DNA of 42,328 nt. Origin: Flavobacteriaceae bacterium. Lineage in GTDB: Bacteria > Bacteroidota > Bacteroidia > Flavobacteriales > Flavobacteriaceae. The translations under genes were made by a program, and so were the position numbers. A model generated the notes under the pieces. The model was not told the origin of the DNA and made no database searches. It saw only the letters and a program-made list of their open reading frames with translations. Shown here piece by piece: positions 19,467-29,115 of the stretch; the stretch's first letter is position 1, and each line of letters starts with the position of its first letter. Location of the stretch: positions 1 to 42,328 of the forward strand of contig JAURBD010000002.1 in assembly GCA_030829155.1 (NCBI GenBank), written 5' to 3'.

Positions 19467-19802
19467 CTACATGCTCAATTGATCATGACGATTCATCATT
19501 TGAACTCCATGGACTAAAGCAGCTCCAGCTTTTATTGCTGCACCAACATGAACTGCTTCCATCATATCTTCTTTTGGAATACCTATTTGTAAATTATCTT
19601 TAGTATACGCATCAATACAGTACGGACATTGAACGACATGAGATACGGCTAATGCTATTAATAATTTTTCTCGTTTTGATAATGAACCTTCATCGAAAAC
19701 AGTATTGTAATAATCAAAAAATTTTGAGCCAAGAATTTCATTCCATTCGGCTATTGAACTAAATTTTTTCAGGTCTTCGGGTTGGTAATAGCTTTTTTTC
19801 AT
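19467..19802 (-). CDS. arsenosugar biosynthesis-associated peroxidase-like protein (AhpD/CMD fold)
   Basis: LAVSHVVQCPYCIDAYTKD with CxxC, EAVHVGAAIKAGAALVHG. Confidence 0.88.
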   Translation of the reverse strand: MKKSYYQPEDLKKFSSIAEWNEILGSKFFDYYNTVFDEGSLSKREKLLIALAVSHVVQCPYCIDAYTKDNLQIGIPKEDMMEAVHVGAAIKAGAALVHGVQMMNRHDQLSM

Positions 19803-19923
19803 TTTTTTGTTTGGAGTTAATTAAGTTTAAAGATATGTATAAAATGGAAACAAATGGTTTTAACAAAACAGCGGTATCAAAGTCTCAATTATGTTATTAG
19901 AATTTTTTAAAAAAAGAATAAAG

Positions 19924-20643
19924 CTATTTGAGTTTTGGGGATATATCCAAAACATAATCCTTTACATAATTTTCAATAAATTCTTGAGTAAAATATTCTT
20001 TTCCTAATATTTTCTTACGGCTTAACAAAGAATCTAAATTAATTTTCAAATATTCTTTAAGAAAAGGTTTTGAAAGGGCAGCAAAGCTGTAGTGCCAGGG
20101 TTCATATTCGAAACCTTTGCGTTCAATGTCATTTGTGTATACGAGGTAAAATCCAAATGATTTAGAATTTATATCCATCCATTTTTTAAATGAAACATAA
20201 GGCCCTTGTTCTTCAAATAAATGTGCTAGTAAAACATCACCTTCTACCAAAGGTTTTGCGTCGATTAAATCTAACTCTGTCCCCCAATGATGTCTTGAAG
20301 TTCCAGGTATAGTTGAGTATTCGAGTATTTTCCGAATGTTTTCAATAGGATCTAAACCGTTTTCTTCATTTTGAATATATTTGGCATTCCAAATTGCTAA
20401 TTGTCTCTCAAAACTTCTAGAGCTCGAAACGATTTTAATTTGAATTCCATCTTGAGCAGCAGCCTGTTTCATTTTTTCAAAAGCTAGGGCAACTTCTTCA
20501 ATTATACCGTAGTTTTTTTCATTCAAATGATCAGTGCTCAGCCCAGTTAATTGGAGTTCACTAGTTAGTGGAAAGGATTTTTTTTGAGCTGATAACTGTG
20601 CTATTATGAAGAATATGAATATGAATGGTTTGAAAAATCTCAT
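19924..20643 (-). CDS. M15-family D-alanyl-D-alanine carboxypeptidase (VanY-like)
   Basis: SSSRSFERQLAIWN, PGTSRHHWGTELDLID, YEPWHYSF. Confidence 0.9.
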   Translation of the reverse strand: MRFFKPFIFIFFIIAQLSAQKKSFPLTSELQLTGLSTDHLNEKNYGIIEEVALAFEKMKQAAAQDGIQIKIVSSSRSFERQLAIWNAKYIQNEENGLDPIENIRKILEYSTIPGTSRHHWGTELDLIDAKPLVEGDVLLAHLFEEQGPYVSFKKWMDINSKSFGFYLVYTNDIERKGFEYEPWHYSFAALSKPFLKEYLKINLDSLLSRKKILGKEYFTQEFIENYVKDYVLDISPKLK

Positions 20644-21080
20644 TAGTTTAATTTTTTATAAAAGCATTGGTGATTTCCGATCTCAGCAACATTAAAAATT
20701 GGACCTATGGGATCATATTTGAGTTTAGTGTAAAATTCATTTGCATTCAATCGAGCATTTAGCCAAATAAAGTCACAGTCTGAAGTTCTTAAGTTTTTTT
20801 CGGCTTCAATCATAAGAGCTCTACCAATTCCTTTTTTTTGGAATTTTTCTAAAACGGCAACACCTCTAATTTGATAGTTAATTCCACTTGTGAAAAAAGT
20901 TCCATTTTCAAGATAGCAAGAAATTACACCAATAATTTGATCCTTTTTGTAGGCTCCTAAATGAAAGGTTTTTTCATGGTTATCTCTCCTAAATTGACAA
21001 CTTTCAATCGGGAGACCTTTTCGTAAAATAGGATGACGAACACTAAATGTTTGTTGAGTTGATATGGTTTTTATTTTCAA
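20643..21080 (-). CDS. GNAT-family N-acetyltransferase
   Basis: IRGVAVLEKFQKKGIGRALMIEAEK acetyl-CoA binding motif. Confidence 0.9.
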   Translation of the reverse strand: MKIKTISTQQTFSVRHPILRKGLPIESCQFRRDNHEKTFHLGAYKKDQIIGVISCYLENGTFFTSGINYQIRGVAVLEKFQKKGIGRALMIEAEKNLRTSDCDFIWLNARLNANEFYTKLKYDPIGPIFNVAEIGNHQCFYKKLN

Positions 21081-21185
21081 AGAAAAACTTGTTTTATGTA
21101 AAAATATAAAATAGATGTTAAAGGGCTTTATTTTTTTTCACTTCAAAATATGTTTTTTATTGTAATTTGATTTCAACATTTATCT

Positions 21186-21626
21186 ATGGATTTTGAATTC
21201 AAAATACTTGAAAAGCAAGCTATTTCCAAAATAGTGCCTTTGATTCAGTAATTTACAGATAATAAATTTCCCTCTGAACCTCTTGTTCCTCGAACTGAAG
21301 AAATGTTTTCACAAAATTGTGAGTGTTTAGGGAGTTTTTAAGGTAAAGAACTTATAGGTGTTTGTGGGTTATGGTTTCAAACAAGACATTATTCTGTTAA
21401 GAGTTGTGAACCCGATCATGTTCTTATTAAAGCAAAGTATCAAGGTCTAGGACTTGGGAATAAAATGTTTAAATTCATAGAACAATAGTGTAAAGAAAAA
21501 GGTTGTGAATTTTTAGAACTCAATATTTATTTTAATAATACAGCTTCACATAAATTTTATTATAACAAAGGATTAAAAATCTTAGACTACCATTTTTTAA
21601 AGATATATAAAGAAATGTTATATTAG
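21186..21626 (+). pseudogene. GNAT-family acetyltransferase pseudogene with three in-frame stop codons
   Basis: One continuous frame: MDFEFKILEKQAISKIVPLIQ*FTDNKFPSEPLV...SF*GKELIGVCGLWFQTRHY...IKAKYQGLGLGNKMFKFIEQ*CKEKGCEFLELNIYFNNTASHKFYYNKGLKILDYHFLKIYKEMLY*. Stops at 21249-21251 (TAA), 21339-21341 (TAA), 21486-21488 (TAG); GNAT motif YQGLGLGNKMF. Confidence 0.85.
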
Positions 21627-21636
21627 CTGCTGAAAA

Positions 21637-21709
21637 GCGAGAGTAGCTCAGTTGGTAGAGCGTCAGCCTTCCAAGCTGAATGTCGCCGGTTCGAACCCGG
21701 TCTCTCGCT
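21637..21709 (+). tRNA. tRNA-Gly (anticodon TCC)
   Basis: 73-nt cloverleaf: GCGAGAG/CTCTCGC acceptor, AGTAGCTCAGTTGGTAGAGC D-arm, anticodon loop CTTCCAA, TTCGAAC T-loop; followed by T-run. Confidence 0.97.
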
Positions 21710-21828
21710 CTTTTTTTATGTCTTTTTTTCGAATTTCATTTGGGTGTAATATTTCTAGGGAGCATTTTTTAACACTAATATTAACATCAATAACCAAGAC
21801 TTACCGGATTATTTTTTAATTTTAAATA

Positions 21829-22557
21829 ATGAAAATATGGCTTCTTTTAGTAATGCTTATTTATTCTTTTGTAAATTATTCTCAAGAGAGCAGAACGATT
21901 TTGAAAGGTCGTTTGTTGTACAGAAATAGTAATGTAATTGCAGCTAATGTTGTTAACAATACAGCCCAGACAAATACAATCACAGACGGAGAAGGCGGTT
22001 TCGAGATAGAAGCTCGTGTTGGAGATGAGATTGTTTTTTCTTCAGTTCAATACAGGATAAGATCGGTTAAAATCACTCCAGAAATCATCAAAAATAGACG
22101 TCTTGTAGTTTCTATAGATGAACGTATAAACGTATTAGATGAGGTAGTCATAGGTCCTGAAAACCAAGAAAAATTTTTGGACATGAAAAAAGAAGAATTT
22201 AAACGCGTTGATTACACCCAAGATAAATCAACAAAACTAATCAACAGAGCAGCTGATGATCGTCAGTTAGTCAATGGGTTAAATATAGTTAATGTTGCTA
22301 AATTACTCCATGGACTATTGACTAATAAATCGGATCAATCCGACAAACAACTTATTCCGAGTGAGGTCCTACCTTATCTTTTTGAAGCCAATTTTTTCAA
22401 GCAAGATTTAGCATTAAATGCTGAAGAAACAGAAGGATTTTTAAAGAAAATGGATATCAAATTACCAACTCAGATGCTTTTTAAAAAAGATATGGAGTTT
22501 GAATTAATTGATTACTTAGTCAAAGAGAGCAAGCTTTATAAGGAAGAAGTTAGGTAG
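21829..22557 (+). CDS. exported carboxypeptidase-like regulatory-domain protein
   Basis: Signal peptide; LKGRLLYRNSNVIAANVVNNTAQTNTITDGEGGFEIEARVGDEIVFSSVQY; paralogous to next ORF. Confidence 0.8.
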   Translation: MKIWLLLVMLIYSFVNYSQESRTILKGRLLYRNSNVIAANVVNNTAQTNTITDGEGGFEIEARVGDEIVFSSVQYRIRSVKITPEIIKNRRLVVSIDERINVLDEVVIGPENQEKFLDMKKEEFKRVDYTQDKSTKLINRAADDRQLVNGLNIVNVAKLLHGLLTNKSDQSDKQLIPSEVLPYLFEANFFKQDLALNAEETEGFLKKMDIKLPTQMLFKKDMEFELIDYLVKESKLYKEEVR

Positions 22558-22559
22558 TT

Positions 22560-23333
22560 ATGAAATTTTTTTTCCTAGTTTTCAGTATTCTTACAACGGG
22601 TTTGCTCTATGGACAAAACTTTAAGTTGCTTAGTGGAAAAGTAGACCATTCAAATCTTTCTCTCTCAGGAATTCATGTGATCAACTTATCCCGGGCAAAT
22701 GCAGTGATAACCGATGCATCAGGTTTTTTTGAAATATCCGTTCAAGTAGGGGAGCGAATTCTTTTTTCTGGTATACAATTTAAATCAAAAGAATTGATTG
22801 TTTCTCAATCAGTTTTTGATTCAGAATATGTAACAGTTTATCTCGAAACTTTTGTTAATGAACTTGACGAGGTTATCCTAAAACCCCATAATTTATCAGG
22901 AAATTTATCATCTGACTTGTCTAATGCAAAAATAAAAAAAACAATTAATTTTGACGATGTTGGAATACCCGGATACAAAGGAGTTCGCAAAGAGCGTATT
23001 CCTTCTCTTCAAGAAATGGCACTTAACTTGGCCTTTGTTCAGGTAGATATTGAAGCAGTTTATAAGCACATATCAGGATATTATAAAAATCTTAAGTTGA
23101 AAAGAAAACAAGATCAAGAATTCCAAGTCATGCTTAAAATAATTCAATTTTATGGACTTTATTTCTTTAAAGAAAACTATGGTTTGGACCAAGAAGAAGT
23201 TTATGATTTTATTTTAAGTTGTAAAGAGAATAAACCTTTACTAAGATTGTTTAGCCAAAATAGACATGAAGAAGTTATGCAAGCTTTTTCTTCATACTTA
23301 AAAACTTATCAGAATCCTAATGTTGAAAATTAA
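22560..23333 (+). CDS. exported carboxypeptidase-like regulatory-domain protein (paralogue)
   Basis: Signal peptide; LSGKVDHSNLSLSGIHVINLSRANAVITDASGFFEISVQVGERILFSGIQF. Confidence 0.8.
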   Translation: MKFFFLVFSILTTGLLYGQNFKLLSGKVDHSNLSLSGIHVINLSRANAVITDASGFFEISVQVGERILFSGIQFKSKELIVSQSVFDSEYVTVYLETFVNELDEVILKPHNLSGNLSSDLSNAKIKKTINFDDVGIPGYKGVRKERIPSLQEMALNLAFVQVDIEAVYKHISGYYKNLKLKRKQDQEFQVMLKIIQFYGLYFFKENYGLDQEEVYDFILSCKENKPLLRLFSQNRHEEVMQAFSSYLKTYQNPNVEN

Positions 23334-23835
23334 AATCTGCACCCTCTTTTTTTTTATGATTATATTGTTTACTCTTAGCAGCTTTACACATGATTTTTAT
23401 TTGTCAATCACTGAAGTTGTTTATGTCGAAGAAAAACAACTGCTCAAATTAACCACAAGGATCTTCACTGACGATATGGAAGCGTATTTAAATTCTCAAA
23501 CCGATCAAGCAATTCAACTCTCACCAGACCATAATTCACTTTTAATTGATGGCTTGATAAAAGATTTTTTTAAACAGAATTTGAAAATATTTTTTGATAA
23601 TAGTCAATTAGAAATCAATTATCTTGGAAGGCAATATCAAGAAGATCAAATTTTGATTTTTGCAGAAGTTATGGGATTAACTTCTCCTACAAATTATAAA
23701 ATACAAAACACTATTTTAATACCTTTTAGGCCTAAACAGCAAAATATTGTTCGGATTAAAAATGGCTTAATCAAGAAAAGTTTTCTGATGGATAAATCCA
23801 AAACTATTTTAAATCAACTTTGGATTAATTTGTAA
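23320..23835 (+). CDS. DUF6702-like exported protein
   Basis: SFTHDFYLSITEVVYVEEKQLLKLTTRIFTDDMEAYL; located immediately upstream of M1 peptidase. Confidence 0.7.
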   Translation: MLKIKICTLFFFMIILFTLSSFTHDFYLSITEVVYVEEKQLLKLTTRIFTDDMEAYLNSQTDQAIQLSPDHNSLLIDGLIKDFFKQNLKIFFDNSQLEINYLGRQYQEDQILIFAEVMGLTSPTNYKIQNTILIPFRPKQQNIVRIKNGLIKKSFLMDKSKTILNQLWINL

Positions 23836-23874
23836 AAAAAAAGATTAATTTTAGTTCCTAAATCTTTTAAAACT

Positions 23875-26136
23875 ATGAAGAGCAACTTTTTATTTTTTTC
23901 GTTTACTTTATTTTTTTCTAGCTTTCTTTTTTCACAGGAGGATTCTTCAGGAGTAGTCCAACCTGGCCACAAAAACAACAATAATTTTAAACAACTTTAC
24001 GAAGAATTTTCAACTCCAAATCGCTTTAGAACAGCATCAGGAGCCCCAGGTATTGATTATTATCAGCAACAGGTAGATTATGTAATGAACATCGAGTTAG
24101 ATGACAAAAACAAAAAGTTGTATGGAGAAGAAACGATAACATACACCAATAATTCTCCCGATGATTTATCATATTTCTGGGTGCAATTGGATCAGAATAT
24201 TAGAAGGAAAGATGCACCAGCCTTGGAGAAAAACACTTCTTCTATTTCCTCTATGGAGGATGTTGAAAGCTTTGTAGATGAGACTCTCAAAGAGCCTTTT
24301 GAAGGGGGGTTTAATGTCGAATTTGTAAAAGATTCAAATGGAAAGCCTCTCCGTCACATTGTAAATCAAACTATGATGCGTGTAGATTTACCGTCTCCCT
24401 TAAAGAGTGGGCAACAATATGTATTTTCAATTAAGTGGTGGTATCACATCAACGACCATGTAATTAATCGAGATCGTTCGGGTTATGAATATTTTCCAGA
24501 AGACGATAATCGTCTTTATGTCATTGCTCAGTTTTTTCCAAGAATGGCTGTTTACAATGATGTAGAAGGGTGGCAAAATTATCAATTTTGGGGCAATGGT
24601 GAATTCGCTTTAAATTTTGGTAATTACGATGTCAGTATCACAGTTCCAGAAGATCACATTATGGAAGCAACGGGTGAATTGCAAAATCCGAAGGAAGTAC
24701 TTTCTAAAGCTGAATTACAACGTTACAGAAAGGCCTTAAATACTTTTGACAAGCCTGTACTAATCGTAAACCAAGAAGAGGTTGAGATAAAAGAAGCAAC
24801 TAAAGCTACCAAAAAAAGTACTTGGAAATTTAAGGCACAAAATGTTAGAGATTTTGGTTTTGCAACTTCAAGGAGATTCATTTGGGATATGATGGCTGTC
24901 AAAGTAGGTAATAAAAATGTTATTGCTTCATCATTGTATCCAAAAGAGGGAAATCCTTTGTGGGAAGAATATTCTACAAAAGTTGTTGCCCATACATTAG
25001 AAGTTTATTCAAAGTATACTTTTGATTATCCTTATCCAAAAGCGGTTTCTGTTCATTCCAAGAATCAAGGAATGGAGTATCCCATGATTTGTTGGAATCA
25101 TGGAAGACCCAATACAGATGGAACATACTCTGATAAAGTTAAATACGGTATGATTAGTGTTATCATTCATGAAGTAGGTCATAATTACTTCCCAATGATT
25201 GTAAATTCAGATGAGCGACAATGGGGTTGGATGGATGAAGGTCTAGATACTTTCGTACAGTATTTAACGGAACAAGAATTTGAACCAAATTATCCCTCAA
25301 GAAGAGGAGACCCATCAAAAATCATTCGATATATGTCCGGAGATCAAGACTTTATAACTCCAATCATGTCAAATCCAGAAAATGTATTTCAGCTTGGTCC
25401 TAATGCCTATGGTAAACCTGCCACTGCTCTTAATATTTTGAGAGAAACCATAATGGGTGAAGAACTTTTTGATTATGCTTTCAAAACGTATTCTCAACGA
25501 TGGATGTTCAAGCACCCTACACCAGAGGATTTTTTTAGAACAATGGAAGATGCATCAGCAGTTGATTTAGATTGGTTTTGGAGAGGATGGTTTTACTCTA
25601 CAGACGTCGTTGATATAGGAGTGAAATCTTTTAAACGATTTTATATTTCTCCGAAATCTAGTAAGGAAGTAGAGGATGTTGTTTCAGATTACGGAATGAC
25701 TTCCGACGAACTACCAAATATGGTTTTTATGATTGATGAAAATTCTGAAAAATTTTCTGAGGAACTTAAGAACAACGAGATGAATTCAGAAGTTCTTAAA
25801 AACTATCTAGAGGAGAATAAAGCTACACTTTCAGGAAAAACATTGCCTAAGTATTTCTATGAAATTGAATTTGAAAAACCTGGAGGTATTGTGATGCCAA
25901 TTATTGTCGAATATTCTTATGCAGATGGTTCAAAAGAACAGGTAACTTATCCTGTTCAAGTTTGGCGTAAAAACCCTCAATTTGTTACCAAAAGGATTGT
26001 TTCAAATAAAGAAATCGTCAAAGTAGTAATTGATCCTAAAGCCAAGACAGCTGATGTTAATCTTTCAAATAATTCATGGCCTAATGAAGAGTTGAAATCA
26101 GATTTCGATAAATTTAAGGATTCTCTAAAAGGATAG
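23875..26136 (+). CDS. M1-family metallopeptidase, exported
   Basis: HEVGHNYFPMIVNSDERQWGWMDEGLDTF (HExxH-x18-E), GxMEN-like QGMEYP, signal peptide. Confidence 0.93.
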   Translation: MKSNFLFFSFTLFFSSFLFSQEDSSGVVQPGHKNNNNFKQLYEEFSTPNRFRTASGAPGIDYYQQQVDYVMNIELDDKNKKLYGEETITYTNNSPDDLSYFWVQLDQNIRRKDAPALEKNTSSISSMEDVESFVDETLKEPFEGGFNVEFVKDSNGKPLRHIVNQTMMRVDLPSPLKSGQQYVFSIKWWYHINDHVINRDRSGYEYFPEDDNRLYVIAQFFPRMAVYNDVEGWQNYQFWGNGEFALNFGNYDVSITVPEDHIMEATGELQNPKEVLSKAELQRYRKALNTFDKPVLIVNQEEVEIKEATKATKKSTWKFKAQNVRDFGFATSRRFIWDMMAVKVGNKNVIASSLYPKEGNPLWEEYSTKVVAHTLEVYSKYTFDYPYPKAVSVHSKNQGMEYPMICWNHGRPNTDGTYSDKVKYGMISVIIHEVGHNYFPMIVNSDERQWGWMDEGLDTFVQYLTEQEFEPNYPSRRGDPSKIIRYMSGDQDFITPIMSNPENVFQLGPNAYGKPATALNILRETIMGEELFDYAFKTYSQRWMFKHPTPEDFFRTMEDASAVDLDWFWRGWFYSTDVVDIGVKSFKRFYISPKSSKEVEDVVSDYGMTSDELPNMVFMIDENSEKFSEELKNNEMNSEVLKNYLEENKATLSGKTLPKYFYEIEFEKPGGIVMPIIVEYSYADGSKEQVTYPVQVWRKNPQFVTKRIVSNKEIVKVVIDPKAKTADVNLSNNSWPNEELKSDFDKFKDSLKG

Positions 26137-26185
26137 GTATTACATAAAAGAATGAAATAAATTTAGCTGTATTTTATTTGAAATG

Positions 26186-26193
26186 TATATTTG
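26186..26193 (+). promoter_or_regulatory. candidate Bacteroidetes -7 element (TAnnTTTG) upstream of tatA
   Basis: TATATTTG 12 nt before the proposed ATG at 26205; -33 element not clear. Confidence 0.35.
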
Positions 26194-26204
26194 TAAAAAA
26201 AAAC

Positions 26205-26474
26205 ATGTTCACATTCATTAGCGGAGCGGAGATCGTTTTTATATTTTTTATCATACTGTTGATATTTGGAGCAGATAAAATCCCTTCGATTGCAAGAGGA
26301 TTAGCTAAAGGTATGACACAAGTTCGTAATGCTACTAACGAGATAAAGACTGAGATTCAAAAATCTACAGACATTGATCCATCAAAATCCATAACTTCGG
26401 AGTTTACCAAAGAAATAGATCAAGTTAAAGAAGATTTCGACAAAATTTCAGGTTCAATAAAAAGAAAACTTTAA
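26205..26474 (+). CDS. tatA: Sec-independent protein translocase TatA/E-like
   Basis: ISGAEIVFIFFIILLIFGADKIPSIARGLAKGM...; start moved to internal Met (MFTFISG). Confidence 0.9.
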   Translation: MFTFISGAEIVFIFFIILLIFGADKIPSIARGLAKGMTQVRNATNEIKTEIQKSTDIDPSKSITSEFTKEIDQVKEDFDKISGSIKRKL

Positions 26475-27112
26475 CAAACCCTAGTTAGTGTTAAACCGTC
26501 TCGAAGAGGGAGTAATACACTTTCTACTCGAGGATCATTAGCAAGTAATTTATTGAATTTTTGAAGCACTTGTGTGTCTTTGTCTTTGGGATCAACTTGT
26601 TGAGTAACTTTTCCACTCCAGAGAACATTATCCGATAAAATTAATCCTCCAGGACGTGTTTTTGGTAGAACCAATTCAAAATAATTTAGATAATTAGATT
26701 TATCAGCATCCAAAAAAACAAGGTCGTATTCATTTTTTAAATCAGGAATAAGATCTATTGCATTACCAAGGTGCTGATGAATTTGTTTTCCAAAACCAGA
26801 ACGATCAAAATATTTTCGTTGAAAATCCACCAATTCCTCATTTTTATCAATGGTGTCAATTTCTCCTTTATCTGCTAAACCTTCTGCCAAGCATAGTGTT
26901 GCGTATCCTGTGTAGGTTCCAATTTCTAGAATTCTTTCAGGAGAAATAAGTTTTGATAACATACTTAAAAATCGTCCTTGTAATGTTCCACTAAGCATTC
27001 TTGGCAATAATACTTTTTGATGAGTTTCGCGAGCTAAATCAGTTAAAATTTCAGGCTCTTTTTGTGAATTATTAGTAACATAATCAGCTAATTTTTCGCT
27101 TATAAATTCCAT
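26471..27112 (-). CDS. class I SAM-dependent O-methyltransferase
   Basis: RILEIGTYTGYATLCLAEGL, DLVFLDADKSNYLNYFE, LSDNVLWSGKV. Confidence 0.93.
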   Translation of the reverse strand: MEFISEKLADYVTNNSQKEPEILTDLARETHQKVLLPRMLSGTLQGRFLSMLSKLISPERILEIGTYTGYATLCLAEGLADKGEIDTIDKNEELVDFQRKYFDRSGFGKQIHQHLGNAIDLIPDLKNEYDLVFLDADKSNYLNYFELVLPKTRPGGLILSDNVLWSGKVTQQVDPKDKDTQVLQKFNKLLANDPRVESVLLPLRDGLTLTRVC

Positions 27113-27739
27113 TTATTTTGCTTTAATTTTTGGACGGGCATACGTAAATCGTTCAATTAATTTTGGGATTGCATAACCATCAAGACCATTTATTGCAACC
27201 ACACCACCTTTATCTAATTGTACCCAACCATCTTCAAGGAGCATCTCTTCTTCGATAAATATATGTTCTATTTGACCAATAATTATCGAAGTATCATTCT
27301 CTTTGATTTGGTATTCATTAAGGTATCGACAACCTAATTGTAATGGGGCATTCTTCACAAAAGGAGCTTTTATTTCTTCTTTGTACTCTTCCATCAAAGA
27401 AGTTTGATCAAACTCTGAAATTTCTTCTGGGTATTTGGCTGATGTATGATGTGCATCTTCTATTTGGCTTTGATGGATGTGATTGATTGTAAAGAAACCA
27501 TTTTTTTTCATGTTCTGATGCGAATGTCTCGGGACTGTTGTTGGGCGAAGAATAAAACCAATTAATGGAGGATTACTTCCCAGGTGAACAACTGAATTGA
27601 AGACCGCAAGATTTGTCTTTCCATTTTCAGACTGTGTACCGATTAAATTTGCCGATTTATATCCCGTACAACTGTTAATCATGTTCAATCTATAAATTGA
27701 TGACATTTGATCTATATCCTCTCTTGAGAAATGCTTCAT
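27113..27739 (-). CDS. flavin reductase-like FMN-binding protein
   Basis: NLAVFNSVVHLGSNPPLIGFILRPTTVPRHSHQNMKKNGFFTINHI. Confidence 0.88.
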   Translation of the reverse strand: MKHFSREDIDQMSSIYRLNMINSCTGYKSANLIGTQSENGKTNLAVFNSVVHLGSNPPLIGFILRPTTVPRHSHQNMKKNGFFTINHIHQSQIEDAHHTSAKYPEEISEFDQTSLMEEYKEEIKAPFVKNAPLQLGCRYLNEYQIKENDTSIIIGQIEHIFIEEEMLLEDGWVQLDKGGVVAINGLDGYAIPKLIERFTYARPKIKAK

Positions 27740-27790
27740 TTTTTTGAATTAAATATAAGGGTTGCAAAGTGTTTTTTAAAAAGAAAAATT

Positions 27791-28006
27791 TTAACTATTA
27801 TTTTTGTCTTCCTCTTTCATGATTTGAAATAATAAAAAACCAACTCCTAGAAGAAGACAGATTAAGTATATTAAGTGCTTGTGTATTTCAATTCCTTTAA
27901 AAGAACCGTTCAACACATATTTATCAATGACGCTAATAAAGCTAAAAAGGAAAGCTAGAATAAAAATAGGTCTGTGCTTATTGAAGAAGCTTTTCATAGA
28001 AAACAA
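27791..28006 (-). CDS. small two-TM hypothetical membrane protein
   Basis: ORF with two hydrophobic segments; no recognised family. Confidence 0.55.
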   Translation of the reverse strand: MFSMKSFFNKHRPIFILAFLFSFISVIDKYVLNGSFKGIEIHKHLIYLICLLLGVGFLLFQIMKEEDKNNS

Positions 28007-28101
28007 TTTGATTATTATGATGTAAAATACAAAAGATTAACTAAAAATTTTATTTATAAATAATTAATAATTATAGTGAATAATTGTTTTATTTTTACAA
28101 T

Positions 28102-29106
28102 ATGTATTTTGTAAGAGTAAAAGCTATTATTTGTTTTTTCATGTGTGTTCTTCAGTTTACTGTAAGTTGCACAGCACCTGTATTTGAAATTCCAAAAAAA
28201 TCAGATCAATTTGCGGATTGGGAAAATGAGGGGAAGATAAACGCATCCTTCATTGCTTCAGGTCGATCAGTTGCTTCTACAAGTAATACTGGATCTCCAT
28301 CACTATCAGTAAGTTACATTGCAACTGCACCTAATGTTGATTCTGTTTTATGGCAATTTCCTGGAGGAAACCCAGCTTCTTCAACTTTGGTTCAACAAGA
28401 CGTAACTTATTCAAATTTTGGAACTTATGATGTTGGCCTCAGGGTTTCGAACTTAGATGACACCGATTACAGATTTTTGGAAAATTATGTTAGCTTATAT
28501 TACAAAGACGACTGGTCCTTTGGTGCAGACAGTTGGTCAGTTACGGGAACAACCGCTATCACAGATTTTGTTCCCTTTGTAGATGCAAGTGGATCATCAT
28601 GGATTTACGTACCGCATACAATCGAAAATGAAGCGAAATGCGTAAAGTCATTTACGGGTTTCCCATCCAATAATCTCAATTTAGAATTTGAATATAAGCT
28701 TGAACGTATTCCAAACTTATATTTAGCGACTAATTACCAGGTTAGTTCTACATCAATTACCGTTTCTGGAACAACAGAAACAACAACCTTTACCTTGTCT
28801 AATTTAGTTAGTCCAACGCAATATGTAGAAGCAGATTCCTCACCCACTCCTACCAAATTTTCCTCTCCAACAACTTATCCTGGTCAAAGACGCTTGACTT
28901 TAAACTATAATAACATTCCTATTTGGACAACCTCTAAAATGACAGAGGGAATTTTTAGAAGGGTGAAATTATCGTTACCCTCACTTGAAAACTTTAATTT
29001 AAGTTATCAGATTTCGGCAAACACCAAAAACGCATCTGGTGTTATTGAATATCCATTCCAAACAGATATAAGAAACATTACCATTAAATTGGATAACTCT
29101 AAATAA
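28102..29106 (+). CDS. PKD-domain lipoprotein
   Basis: Lipobox FTVSC; PKD-like VDSVLWQFPGGNPASSTLVQQDVTYSNFGTYDVGLRVSN; start moved to MYFVRVK. Confidence 0.8.
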   Translation: MYFVRVKAIICFFMCVLQFTVSCTAPVFEIPKKSDQFADWENEGKINASFIASGRSVASTSNTGSPSLSVSYIATAPNVDSVLWQFPGGNPASSTLVQQDVTYSNFGTYDVGLRVSNLDDTDYRFLENYVSLYYKDDWSFGADSWSVTGTTAITDFVPFVDASGSSWIYVPHTIENEAKCVKSFTGFPSNNLNLEFEYKLERIPNLYLATNYQVSSTSITVSGTTETTTFTLSNLVSPTQYVEADSSPTPTKFSSPTTYPGQRRLTLNYNNIPIWTTSKMTEGIFRRVKLSLPSLENFNLSYQISANTKNASGVIEYPFQTDIRNITIKLDNSK

Positions 29107-29115
29107 TTTGTTTTT

